NCBI GenBank assembly: GCA_000708835.1
Contig: DF237083.1
Span: forward strand, 62,001 to 126,000
DNA: 64,000 nucleotides
DNA from: Klebsormidium nitens
Taxonomy: Eukaryota; Streptophyta; Klebsormidiophyceae; Klebsormidiales; Klebsormidiaceae
Direction: 5' to 3'
Part shown: positions 12,230-22,995 of the stretch, in pieces
Layout of the letters: the number at the start of each line of letters is the position of its first letter
Position numbering within the stretch: the stretch's first letter is position 1
Program-made: the position numbers and the translations under genes
The notes under the pieces: generated by a model
Database searches by the model: none
What the model was told of the DNA's origin: nothing
What the model saw: only the letters and a program-made list of their open reading frames with translations

Positions 12230-15200
12230 ATGTCGGACCTAGAGGATGAGCTGTTGATGGTCGCAGGCCACTCCAAGGCCGGCGGCAAGCGCGGCGGGTC
12301 TTCCAGGCGGCAGTCCAAGCCGTCGAAGAGGAGGAGAGTGGCGCGGGACGAGTCAGATGAAGAATCTGAAGAGGAGGAAGAAGAGGAGGAGGAGGAGGAG
12401 GAGGAGGAGGAAGAAGAAGAAGAAGAAGATTCGGATGCTGATGTCAAGGGGAAGAAGGTGGGGCGCTCTGTCCTGATCTACGGATTTGCCTCACAGGGCT
12501 TGATTGGATTGAAACACGGCGGGCCGCATAGGGCACGTCGAAGTGAGCAGTTGGGGCTTGGTGGTCAGCAAATGCGTGGCGCCACCTGGCGCCAATCAAG
12601 AAGCAGGACAGATTTGAATTACTGTCTTTGATGGAGTCATTCTAAACTCCTTCAAAATAAGGTTTTAAATAGTCGGCAGCCGGGCGTAATGCAAAAGTGT
12701 CAAAGTTGCAGGCCACTCTTGGTGGCAAGCAAGCAGATCATCGCATGATTCTTGCACAGCTTGAGAGGGAGCGAATCTGGCTTTGGATCTTTGATGCTAT
12801 AGTAAACACTCCAATTGTGCTCCACACAAAGCATCAGCTTACCATCAAGTCTCACGAAACAACAAACCCCCGCTCTCCCAATAACCACCACCGCTGAAAG
12901 TGTAAACCCTATAACAAGCTTGTCGACTTGCAATCTCTTGGACTCATTGCACCTCCTCATACTATATCGCAGGGGAAAGGAGGGTCCAAAATGCCCCTCA
13001 AGAAGCGCTTTGCCGACAAGGACGATGAAGAAGAAGAGGAGGAGGAAGAAGATGGTGAGAGGAAAGACGATGGATACGACAGCGAGCTGTCGTTCGGAGA
13101 GGACCTCTTCAAGGACGACGAGGACCGTGCGAAGCTGATGGCCATGACGGAGCTGGAGAGAGAAATGCTCCTGGCGGAGCGGTCGGAGAGGTGAGCGCTG
13201 ACACAAGGCTGACGTCATCCTCAGACATGCTCTTGGAAGGTGAGGTGCAATTGGGTCCGCGTACAAAGTGGTAAATGAGGGCACTACAAAGGACATGCAC
13301 GATATCCTTCAAAAGAGAATGTTTCAGGGAGGAGCCCGTCTGACGGAGTGACTTTTGGGCTTGGTTCGTTAGGACTCGACCTGCGTGGAGGTCAAGTCCC
13401 ATTGTCAACTTTAGAGAACGGCTCTGGTTTTGCAAAGTACAGGAAGGCCTCGCTTCCCGCCCCACTGATGAAGTTTGCGCAGCCCCTGACAACGTCTAGC
13501 CAGACATTATCACGGAGGGCTCGCCCCTTTGACTTTTACAGTCCCACTACGTTGTGTTCATCACCCGCTAGCCGTTGACAGAGAAGTGTTGTTCGCCTCT
13601 CGTGGGTCGTTCTCCACTTACACAATGCATCCCTGCGCTTGTCTGTGACGTCAAAGCCCGCAGGTTTGCTGACCTCGACTTTTCAAAGCTATCCAAAAGA
13701 TACCGGCAGAGATGCACACGGCTAGAAGCAAGTTCAGAGCAAAGCTGACAGTGAAGACCACCTCCCCCGCAGGCGGGACGAAGTTCTCGAGCGGCGCGCC
13801 CTGCGCGATCAGGCCCGGCAGCGGGACGAAGCCGCCGAGAAAGCACAGAAGGCAAAGCAGCGCTCGCGCGCGGCGCCGCCGACTCGGTCCAAGCTCTCGA
13901 CCACCCGAGAAGCCCCCCGCAGCAAAGAGAAAGCGAGCGCGCTGGAAGAGTTGGTGGCGCGGAGAAACCGAGCGGTGGAGGGGGGGAACAGGCGGCGCGC
14001 GGAGCAGGATCGGAGGAGACGGGAGGAGTCAATGTCGCCGAAGCGGAAGGGGAGGGAGAGCGATGAGGGGAGCTCCTCGGATGTAAGGGCGGTTCATGTG
14101 TGTCTTGCCGTATTGTGTCGTATCCCTCAAGTTTGCCAAGATCTGCCTGAACGCAGTCCCGGTTTTACCAGAGCTCTCTGTAGACCTCGTAGGAAGGAGT
14201 TGAAAGGGCCTCTTCCTAGTCCTGCAAGTGTTCCCTCGATAGTTTTGACCGGCTTTTACGGCTTTTAGTTCTGACGGCTTTAGAGTCTCACCGAGAGGCG
14301 CCGACGAGGTACCAACGTTGACGCTTGTTTTTCTTTCTTTTTATTCTCCGGGATGGTGATAAGTGATTCTTTGTCCTCTTTTTCAGGGGTATGTCTCTTT
14401 CTCGTGCGCCTACTAAACCTGCTCGGATTGTCTTGCTCGCAGAGTGATCGGAGCGACGAGGAAGACGAGCGAGCCAGAAGCGACGATGACGATGAAGACG
14501 CCAGGTATGACGCCGCCTCCTCCGCTGTTTGCAAGATTCTTGTTCTCGTGAAGCTGTGCGAATTTTGTGATTCGCAGTCCTTCGTTTGTCAGCGAAGAAT
14601 CTTTGTGGAGCCGACGTGGCAATTCTGGACTCAATGTTGGGTCGTGGACCTTCGTTTTCTCCACAATTACCTCGTCGCTGCTCGTACACTCGCTTCTGGT
14701 TGACTTCTTACTACATGGAAACTTCTCTGCCGCGCTTTCGGCAGGACGTTGGCATTGGATTCGGTCCAGTGACCACGACGCATGGTCCAGTCTTGGTATC
14801 TTTCAATGCGTCAACCTGCTAAGCCAATTCTGAAGCATTCCCCGGCTAGAAAACGAAAACGATGGCGACCATCGACGGCCTTCTCAGTACTGGGTGACAA
14901 AAGCGTTTACTCTGTCTTCTGATGTTCTTACGAAGACTCGTGCAACGCAGAGCACACATACTGGTCCTAACGAGGTGCACTGGGGCAGCCTTTTAGCTTT
15001 GCCAGAACCATCAAGGCGGTTTGCCAACACGCTGGCTAAGCAAAGCCGAACCCCACTTCTCCCCAGTCGAACGAGACGTGCATCGCAGCCGGCAACATCC
15101 ACACCCCGACACGATTTAGCGTGAACTCGTTACTCATTGTTTTGCGAATGCTTTGGCCAACTAGAGCGGGATTTTCTTTCCCCGCAGATTGGACGACGCC

Positions 15201-18152
15201 CCGACGCGACCGAGAAGGAACTCGTTACTTCCATGCGAAAGCTTTGCTTACTAGAGCGAGATTTTGTTTTCCCCGCAGGTCGGACGACGACGTGCGGCGC
15301 GGCCGGCGGCGCCCAGACCCCGACGCGATCAACGAGTATCTCGACAACTTTGTGGCGTTTGCGAGCGAACTATACCGAGGTTTGTACTTCCCCTTGCAGG
15401 TCGGACGACGACGTGCGGCGCGACCGGCGGCGCCCGGACCCCGACGCGACCGAGAAGGAGCTCGTTTATTCATCTTGGCAAAAGCTTTGGTTACTAGTGC
15501 GATTTTCCCCCCCCCAGCAGGTCGGACGACGACGTGCGGCGCGGTCGGCGGCGCCCGGACCCCGACGCGATGGACGAGGAGCTGGACAAGATCGTGGTGA
15601 AGCGCGTGTGGCTGGAGCAGCACTGCTACGAGCCGTACTTTGACGACCTCATCCGGAACTGCCTCCTTCGGCTCAGCATCGGGCAGGGGCCCAGCGGCCA
15701 GAACGTGTACCGCATCGTAAGGCGCTGCTGACGTCACTTGAGTTGGGGGGATCCCCCTTGTGCTAGAAAGAGACTGCTTTAATAAGCTCGTTTTGAGGTT
15801 TAGCGGTTGAATTGTTCATTGACATATCAGAGGCGTAGGTGACTGCTTTCGTCTGGTGTTGTCTTCTTTTGTTGGCGGTATCATTCCTCTTGCCGATACG
15901 GCCAGTTTACTGTGGGGAGTGCACTTACTGGCAGGGCCGCAGCTCCAACGAAGATTACAGTCTCGGAGACAGCCTAGCCTCTGCTGACGTCACCTTTGGT
16001 GACGGCATGCTCGCCTGTCCATGTCGTGCGTTTGGTTCTAGGTTGTTTGGATGCACGATTGTGGTAGTGAGCATGGGCGACACTCGCTCCCCAGGTGGGT
16101 GCGGCTGTTCGCTGCTCCGCTTTTTCGAACTTGCTGATGTAACTGCCGGCTGACGCGGTGCCTCCACAGTAGAGCCGCTTATGGTGCTGCGCTTCTTTGG
16201 GGGGCTGAGCGACTCGAGGTTGTCCCCGCACACATGTTCCGCCTGTGATAAACGAGTGCTTTGTCGTTTTCGCGGGGCATTTGAGTAAAAGTTTGCGCTC
16301 TTGCCCGGCCTTCTGTTTACAGGCGCTCCTTTACGAACTGGTTTCATTCCTGCCTGACTCTAAGCTGAAATCCTCGCCTTTCCGTCTTTCGTGAGTGTGC
16401 GGGAGTCATACGGAGAAGCGACGGATACGAGAAAGTTTAGACTGTTCAAATCCTCAGATTCAGATGGATGACGTGGCTGACGTGTCCGGTAACATCTCTT
16501 TCTTTTGCGTCCTCAGGTGGAGGTGGTTGACGTTGACAGCAATCCCGCCAACAAGCCGTACAAGTTCGGCAAGGGCAGCATCGCGCGGCGGCTGACGTGC
16601 AAGTGGGGCGTTGCGGAGCGTTCCTGGCCGATGGATCAGGTGTCCAATCAACGGCCGTCGTCGAAGGAGTGGAACGAGTGGCGCAACGAACTAGAGAAGC
16701 GGGCGATCCGCAAGATGAGCAAGCGCGAGGTCGCGGAGAAGCGCGAGGCGCTGATGTCAGCGATGACGTTCCAGTACACGAGCGAGGCGGTGCGCAACAT
16801 GGTGCTGGAGAAACAGAAGCTGCGGCGGGTGAGGATGCCGGGTTTGGGTCTGAGTTTTGGTTTGGGCATCTGGGTATAATAATTTTGCGATGTGGACTCT
16901 GGGTTCATTCAGAGCGACTCTGGTCTTGTGGTGTTGTGTCAGGGGTGCTTTCGGGTCCTCCAGTCGGTCTAACAAGGAACTTCTGCTCGTTGAGGGGCGG
17001 CTCTGCTTTGGGTTCTACGGGACTGGTGTCGTAACATCGTACGAAGTCGCTGAGAAAGAGCAAGATAAGCGGATGAGCAACAAATTATCCCCCTGTTCAG
17101 TCTGTAGAATTGAAGGAGACCTCCCAAAGGAACTGTATCCAAGCTTCTGCAGGGTACTCGTGCACGGCATCATGGTCTGAATTCTAGTGACACTGTGTAA
17201 TCACTTTTTGAACGTCGACTGTGGGACCTTCCTCAGGACTGTTGTATTTCGTTTGTGCGAGGTGGTGGGAAGGAGAGCCAGGGGCGCTCCGTCGACCTCA
17301 CCGTCACGGATGAAGAAGACAGTATGCATAAATGTACTCTCGCTTTTGCGGGGTCAGCGAAAAGCTTGGCTTGGCTTGAGAGCCTGTTGCATCCATTCAA
17401 ACGCTACCTTTCCTTGAGTGACTTCCCTTCCGTCGCAGACTCCTGTGAACGCCGCTGCGGAGAAGGCCCGTCTGGAGAAGCAGGTCCAGGCCGCCAAGGA
17501 CCAGGGCCGGCTGGACGACATCCCGGAACTCAAGGCGAAAATCGCGGAGCTGGAGCTGTTCATCAAGAACCGCGAGGGAGGCGACCGGCTGACGAAGATG
17601 CTGGATCTCAACAAGCGGAACCGGCAGAAGAATTTCAACCAGGACGGGTTAAAGGCGTCGACCGATGCCAGCGCGGGGGGGGAGTACGATCCGTTCTCGC
17701 GCCGATGGACGCGTTCGCAGAATTATTGGCAGACGCGCGCGGCGGCGGAAGTGGACGAGACGGCTTTGCTCACTATGGGGGAGGTAGCCGAGGCGCTCCC
17801 GCAGGCGGGCGACCCGGGCGTGGTCTCGTTAGAGGACGGGTTAGCGATAACCAAGGCGCAGGTCGCGCAGGCGGCGAACGGCGACCTGCTGGTGCAGACG
17901 GAGGCCCCTGTGGACCCGAAAGCGAACGCATTGCGAGTTCACAGTTTCGACCTGCCGATCGATTTGGAGGGGCTCGCGAAGTGGCAGCCCGTCGGCGCGG
18001 GGCAGGGCGCGACGGCGGGGGCCGCGGCCGCGGCAGTGCTCGCGCGGAAGCAGAGGATAGAAGCCAAGTACGGGGCGCCGATCGGGGTGCCGCGGGACGG
18101 GCGGCGGTCGCTCAAGATTACGGACTATAAGCGGAGGAGAGGGTTGACTTGA
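12230..18152 (+). CDS. RTF1: RTF1 / VIP5-type Paf1-complex subunit with Plus3 domain
   Basis: Seven exons join in phase: 12230-12457, 12973-13190, 13773-14082, 14443-14504, 15521-15716, 16517-16828 and 17439-18152 (679 aa). The start has a strong context (CCGCCACCATGT). The N-terminus is basic and then has a run of about 20 Glu, as in RTF1 homologues. A charged histone-modification region is followed by a Plus3 domain (about 290-440) with YEPYFDDLIRNCLLRLSIG. The C-terminus holds a coiled coil and the plant-type string YDPFSRRWTRSQNYW. Family role: Paf1 complex in the nucleus, promoting H2B ubiquitination and elongation and binding SPT5 through Plus3. Intron 4 contains extra copies of the head of exon 5, so the acceptor choice at 15520 is an inference based on reading frame. 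Confidence 0.9.
15127..15581 (+). repeat. Tandem array of duplicated splice acceptor plus exon head inside RTF1
   Basis: Acceptor CAGs end at 15187, 15278, 15399 and 15520. The last three are exactly 121 bp apart and each is followed by nearly the same sequence as exon 5 (GTCGGACGACGACGTGCGGC...). The first copy is shorter and diverged. Each unit is an intron-like tail with a pyrimidine tract plus about 60 bp of exon head. Only the last unit continues into the Plus3 reading frame. Confidence 0.85.
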
Positions 18153-18552
18153 GCAAACATGCGGACGTGGAAAGGTCTATCTTTCCAGCTTCAAAGATTG
18201 TGAAGTGTTCGTGCATCGCAAGTTCAGCATCGAGGTATTGGAGACAAGGGCTTGCTGAGCATTTATTGTCCAAGTACAATGCCGATGCTGATCGAGTTTG
18301 AAGCGGCAACTTCAATTTCACTCGGCTCGTTTCAGTGCTTTCTGTAAGCTATTCTTCAATGTACACCCATAATAACTTCAGGTAACGCTGAGAATGTCGT
18401 GACCGACATTTGAATGCTTCATCGCTGAAGTCATCAGCAGGCGAAAGAATTGTCACATATCATGTTGTCGACTCTACGACGAGCGTCAAGTCCGACGGAC
18501 TCCACGTGGAGCTTGCCAGCATAGCAAGCGGTGGCGGCTGCAAAACCTCTAC
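18153..18552. other. RTF1 3' flank
   Basis: Presumed 3' UTR and spacer after the RTF1 stop codon. I see nothing else. Confidence 0.5.
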
Positions 18553-18930
18553 TCAGTGTCGATCTTCAAACATATATGCATTAAATCCGTCAAGTCTTTT
18601 TACCATCAAAGCACATCTTGCGTGCATCTCATTGGCGAGTCGTTCTTCGGGCGAGAACTTACGACAGAACACGATCATCAACGTAGATCTGCCCAAAGAC
18701 GAAGTACGTGGCTCCCGGCTGAACCATACCATGTAGGTCGTCATGCCGCATGCGACAAGAATTGACAGTGCCATGCAAGCAGTTACAAGGATTTTGTGCA
18801 ATTCTAGTCTGACCAGTGGGAAAGACCGGACGTAGTCTTGCATGCTATTACGTTTAAACGAGCGTCGGTAGGAGCTGCATATATAGGGACTGGCTTCAGA
18901 CGATGGCACTGGAACATGTACGCCGAACAT
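18553..18930 (-). CDS. Hypothetical small protein with one possible membrane helix (125 aa)
   Basis: The frame from the ATG at 18930 encodes a basic protein with one hydrophobic stretch (ILVTACMALSILVACGMTTY) around the middle, flanked by Arg-rich segments. No homologue is recognised. Support is only the uninterrupted frame and the credible membrane segment, so it may be chance. Confidence 0.25.
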   Translation of the reverse strand: MFGVHVPVPSSEASPYICSSYRRSFKRNSMQDYVRSFPLVRLELHKILVTACMALSILVACGMTTYMVWFSREPRTSSLGRSTLMIVFCRKFSPEERLANEMHARCALMVKRLDGFNAYMFEDRH

Positions 18931-19373
18931 GTCTAATTGCTTAGGACTGAACAACACCCTTGCTTTTCAAAACACGCAGTTGCTTAAAAACGGCAACCTT
19001 TACGGTATGTAGGGTATACGTGCATAAGTGGTTGATTGGATCGTCAAACCATGCCCTCTGAAGCCTGATCGACCCAAGTGCGGGGATCGTGTGGCAAGTC
19101 CCCACACCGGCTGACAATGTCTACCGAGAACTATTTCACATCCTTTGCTTCCGACACATTCAATCTTACTCAAGCCGGAAACTATGCTTTAGAACGAGTG
19201 CCGTCTAGATCTTATTTGCAGTCGAACATGCAGCGAGCTCTCTCATGACGATATCATTTGGCACTTTCCAACTTCTGCTTTCTCAAGATAGGACTCAAGT
19301 CTCTACGGAACTTAGGGGTAGGAAAGGTTTGCCAAGGAAAACATGTACCTGAGCACGTCCTCCGGCAGGTATG
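18931..19373. other. Intergenic, nothing seen
   Basis: Spacer upstream of the doubtful 125-aa ORF and downstream of the ankyrin gene. No coding signal or repeat is visible. Confidence 0.5.
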
Positions 19374-20189
19374 TTAGCTGAGGCAACCGAGTACTAAAAA
19401 GCGCCTTTTTCCTACAGCTGCTCGGACTGTCGCATCATACTGTTTGAGCGCCTTAGACACGGCCTTCTCAACGAGCACGTCATATGCTGGACAAAACCGC
19501 TGAAAGTTGGCATGCCGCTCGTGAGCATCTTGGAATCCTGCTTCCACTGCGCCCCTCGGAACTCGCAAGTCTTTTGCGGTCGACTCGCCGTGATCCCCGT
19601 ACTTATAACGGTGCTCCCGAAAGTCGCACTCCCTTCTGAAGTCGGCCCCGTGCAGAACCAAGATCCGGACGTTTTCGAAAAGGCGATGATAGGCAGCGAG
19701 ATGCAGCGACGTCATCTCTCTGAGATTCCGGTAAGGGGCCTCCACAGTCCCAGGAGAACCCAACAGAACTTTGCGGGTGATTGGTCCCCTAGCCACGTGC
19801 ACGCTGGCACCTGCTTCGAGCAGCAACTTCAGAAAGCATGGCTTTCCTTGCACTGAAGCTTGCACGATAGGCCAGGAAGACTCCGATACGCGCTTGTCAC
19901 CGTCCGAGAAGGTGACGACCTCAAAGCAGTTCGGATTTGCCCCATTGGCAAGCAACCAGCCAGTCAGGAGGCGGTCTCCCAAGAAGACTGCGGCAGTCAA
20001 GGGATTGCTTATGTTTCCCACAAAACGAGGCATAACCACGAGGCGGTCCAGCATGCTTGGCTGGACTTTCCCGGAATTTGCGAGGCGTTTTAGGAGGCGG
20101 GGAACCGTTGGATGAGATGTGTCGAGGCCGAGTAGGAGATGGAAGAGAGTGGCTCCGTCGAGTGTGGGTCCAAAAGTGCACGGCTGCAT
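19374..20189 (-). CDS. Ankyrin-repeat protein
   Basis: One open frame of 271 codons from the ATG at 20189. At least three ankyrin-like units are visible. One has NPLTAAVFLGDRLL then LLANGANPN, a second has KPCFLKLLLEAGASVHV, and a third has TSLHLAAYHRLFENVRILVL then HGADF. Such repeats mediate protein binding; no enzymatic domain is present. The frame is also open just upstream, and a GCATGCAG acceptor at 20185-20192 could make this a downstream exon rather than a gene start. Another ankyrin unit ends at a TAG only 420 bp upstream on the same strand. The two may be one gene broken by that stop. Partners and location are unknown. Confidence 0.6.
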   Translation of the reverse strand: MQPCTFGPTLDGATLFHLLLGLDTSHPTVPRLLKRLANSGKVQPSMLDRLVVMPRFVGNISNPLTAAVFLGDRLLTGWLLANGANPNCFEVVTFSDGDKRVSESSWPIVQASVQGKPCFLKLLLEAGASVHVARGPITRKVLLGSPGTVEAPYRNLREMTSLHLAAYHRLFENVRILVLHGADFRRECDFREHRYKYGDHGESTAKDLRVPRGAVEAGFQDAHERHANFQRFCPAYDVLVEKAVSKALKQYDATVRAAVGKRRFLVLGCLS

Positions 20190-20609
20190 GCAAAGGAGAA
20201 CAGAAGTTGGTTCCTTGATTCTCGCGAGTAAGTGAACGAAAAGTTTCAAATTTTCAGATGTGAGTGAACGAAAAGTGCATCCAGCCAGTCAATCTAAGAT
20301 CTTGCTAGAGACTTGCTAGCGCCAGCCTAATCTTTGCACGTCTTCGCGAAACCATCAGCCGTTCATCCCCTGCCAAGCAGAGCAGAAGATGAAGCGTATT
20401 TCAGACTCAGCGCTCATACAATTGGAGCAGGGATTGAAAGGAAGTGTTCAAGAGTTATTACTAAACGTTGAGATAAAGCTGGATGTGCACTCTCCGTCCC
20501 ACAAACGAATTTTGACCCGACTTTCGACTCCAGATTGGGCCTAAAAAGACGAGGAGCGGCAATCGTAGAAAGGAGCAGCTTTAGCAGGACGAAAGCTTGC
20601 CTGCTTTGA

Positions 20610-22503
20610 CTATTGCGCGTCCAGCTGCCATTCATCTCCTTTCAGCTGACTGCTGAGCCATTCCAGCATGTCGTAGGATCTGAGCCAGGCAGCGAGCATG
20701 AGGGGAGTACGGCCAAAAGCGTCCTTCATCTTGAGCTGCTCGTGAGGTAGCGTCTTGGCTAGATCCACGTAATTGCTGGCAGCGGCACCAAGCATGTTTA
20801 CGATCTCGACCTTGCAAGCCACTTGTTTTTCAACGGAGCCAGTCTCGTTTGCAACAAGCCTTCCAGTGTCGAAATTAGCTTCGCCTGCAAAGAGGTCCAA
20901 TTGATGTGGATACGTTGGAGATACTTTCTTGAGACAAAGTTTCAGAATTGGCATGGAGGAGGCTTGAAAAGCTTTTCTGGATAGTGAGTGCGAAATCATG
21001 TTTTAGCACCAAGCCTCTACTTTTATTTACGTTTGTGGCCATAGTTTACCATAATACTCAGCTGTGAAATAGCAATCTCCATGAACATCATTCTCCAAAG
21101 CTTTCCTTTGAGGGTTTTGAGGGTTTACTTCAGCATGGTGAAGGAGCTCTTTCTAAACGGTACTCGCTCATCTGGCCTCACCTTGGTACCATACCTCTCC
21201 TTCCAGGCGTAGGCCCCAAGGCTTCAGTATGTTCCTCGCTATATATTGAATCCAGAATTCATAGTCCTCAAAGTTCGTTCTGGTACGGTCCCATTCCAAC
21301 CCGGTTCCCTCCATTGTCGGCACCCAATGGCAGTCACACTTGTCGTGAAAGGGCTCCGCATTGCCGGTGCTGCGACTTGTGTGTCCCACAGAGGTGATGG
21401 AAAGGGCCAGTTGATGTTCTCGCTGGTGAAGGAACTCGACCTGCAGCCATGAGAGGATCAAGAAAGTTACCTCTCGCTCAACCAAAGTGAATCCATGAGC
21501 CAAAAGCGATCGATTGCCGCTTGGACCGATAACAGTGCTTGCTTCGGTCCAAGATTGAGTGATACAGTACTGCTCGACTGCGACCAGGGAGATGCATCTG
21601 CTTCACCGAGTTCAGGCCGAGTACATAGTTCGTTCGTTTGATACGGTATTGCTTTCGGAATATGCTAAGCCTAACTTAGAACTGAACCCTGTGTTCCAGC
21701 AGGCGCCGTTTTGGACACTGACCACAGACTATACCAGGAACTGGCTCCGACAGGACATCAAACCATACTCCAGCTCCTAGTCTGGATCGACAAAAACTTG
21801 AACATTCATCACTCAGCTCGAGCGTGTGAATGATTGCAAAAGCTGCAACACCCTTTCTTTTTGCATGAGGTGCACAGTCTTCTGGTAGAGCCGCCTTCTT
21901 TTACTTGTAGGCCGTGTTCGCAACTGTTTTGCAGAACTCAAGTCTACCTCCAGCACGAGTTTGGAAAACTGGAATCAGCTTCAAGTAACAACACAGGCTT
22001 CTTCATGACAATTTTTTTGAGCCATCTTCGAATCTGTAATCCAAATTCAGACCTTTCCCGGACGGTACGATCAGACCTTCCCTGGACGGTAATATCAAGT
22101 TGGGAGCAAGGTCGAGCTTCCGCATACAAACTGTCAAAGTCTCAAAAGAAATGATGATCGACATAGGCAGTCTCAGGTTTGACCGGTACGTTCCACCTCG
22201 ATTTCGCAAAATGTGTCCTTTGGAATTCAGCAGATTTAAACATACTGTGTTTACCTGCACCTCCTTCGGAAGATCCAGGAACTCTTGTGAGCTCACGAAG
22301 AGTGCGCCTTCTGGTCCCAGGGGAAGGCCGACAAGGTCACGGATGGGATCCTTATGCAGTTTCAAAAGGCTCACGTTCCGCTTGCTTCGCGCAATCCCCC
22401 AAAAGAGCATGAGATACTGGTACTGTTGCTGAGTGAGCTTCTTGCCCTCAGCAAAGCGAAAGGCGCCCTGGAAGAACGTGTAGTAGGGGTGAATGGTAAT
22501 CAT
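20610..22503 (-). CDS. Three-exon protein ending in an ankyrin repeat
   Basis: Exons 22503-22255, 21440-21182 and 20884-20610 join in phase (260 aa). The second donor (AAG|GTGAGG) and third acceptor (CTCTTTGCAG) were chosen because they are the pair that keeps the ankyrin frame open. Exons 1-2 (starting MITIHPYYTFFQGAFRFAEG) match no family I recognise. Exon 3 has an ankyrin signature, DAFGRTPLMLAAWLRSYDM. The frame ends at TAG 20610-20612. A GC-type donor (AAAGCAG|GCAAGC) lies just after that stop and would join in phase to the ankyrin exons at 20189 and below, so a single gene with a nonsense mutation is possible. An alternative donor for exon 2 is 21195|GTATGG. Confidence 0.55.
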
Positions 22504-22674
22504 GATGCAGATCGACCTGAGCTCGTGCTGTTATGCGTTTTTTGTTCATATTGAAAGGCCAATGTAGCTTGACAAATTTAGAAATCCTGCCGTCTCACTC
22601 TGAGTCTTGGATCTTGCTGGCATCTTAAGTTGTCTTTGAACAAACTCTACTGTACTTTGCGAGGAAAGCCACCA

Positions 22675-22745
22675 GATCGAAGGCCGCAGCGGCCGCAGGA
22701 GACAAAAGCCGGCCGCGCCCAGCCGCGCCTCGGCGCTCAGCGCCC
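22675..22745. promoter_or_regulatory. Short GC-rich island upstream of the PAQR-like gene
   Basis: About 70 bp of GC/CpG-rich sequence with small inverted repeats (GGCGCTCAGCGCC) lies 250-320 bp before the ATG at 22996. It lies in the 492-bp gap between that gene and the divergent ankyrin gene starting at 22503. A shared promoter role is inferred from position only. Confidence 0.3.
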
Positions 22746-22995
22746 CGAGGTTTGGCAATGGAAGGTTTGAAACTGGGTTAACCCAGTAAGCCCGTAGGTT
22801 TGGATGCCTGGTTAGCAAAGTTGAGGTGCCAGTAGCTAGGAAGACAAGGAGATTTGTGCTGCGCAGAAGGGCGTCGCCGTGAGGACACATGCAGATGCTT
22901 TGCTAGCCCCTCGTCAATCACAACCTTGCAGTGCTGTAGCTAGCTAGCTAGAAAGCGAGGGCCTTTGTGCTGATTGACACGCAGCCAGTCACGCC

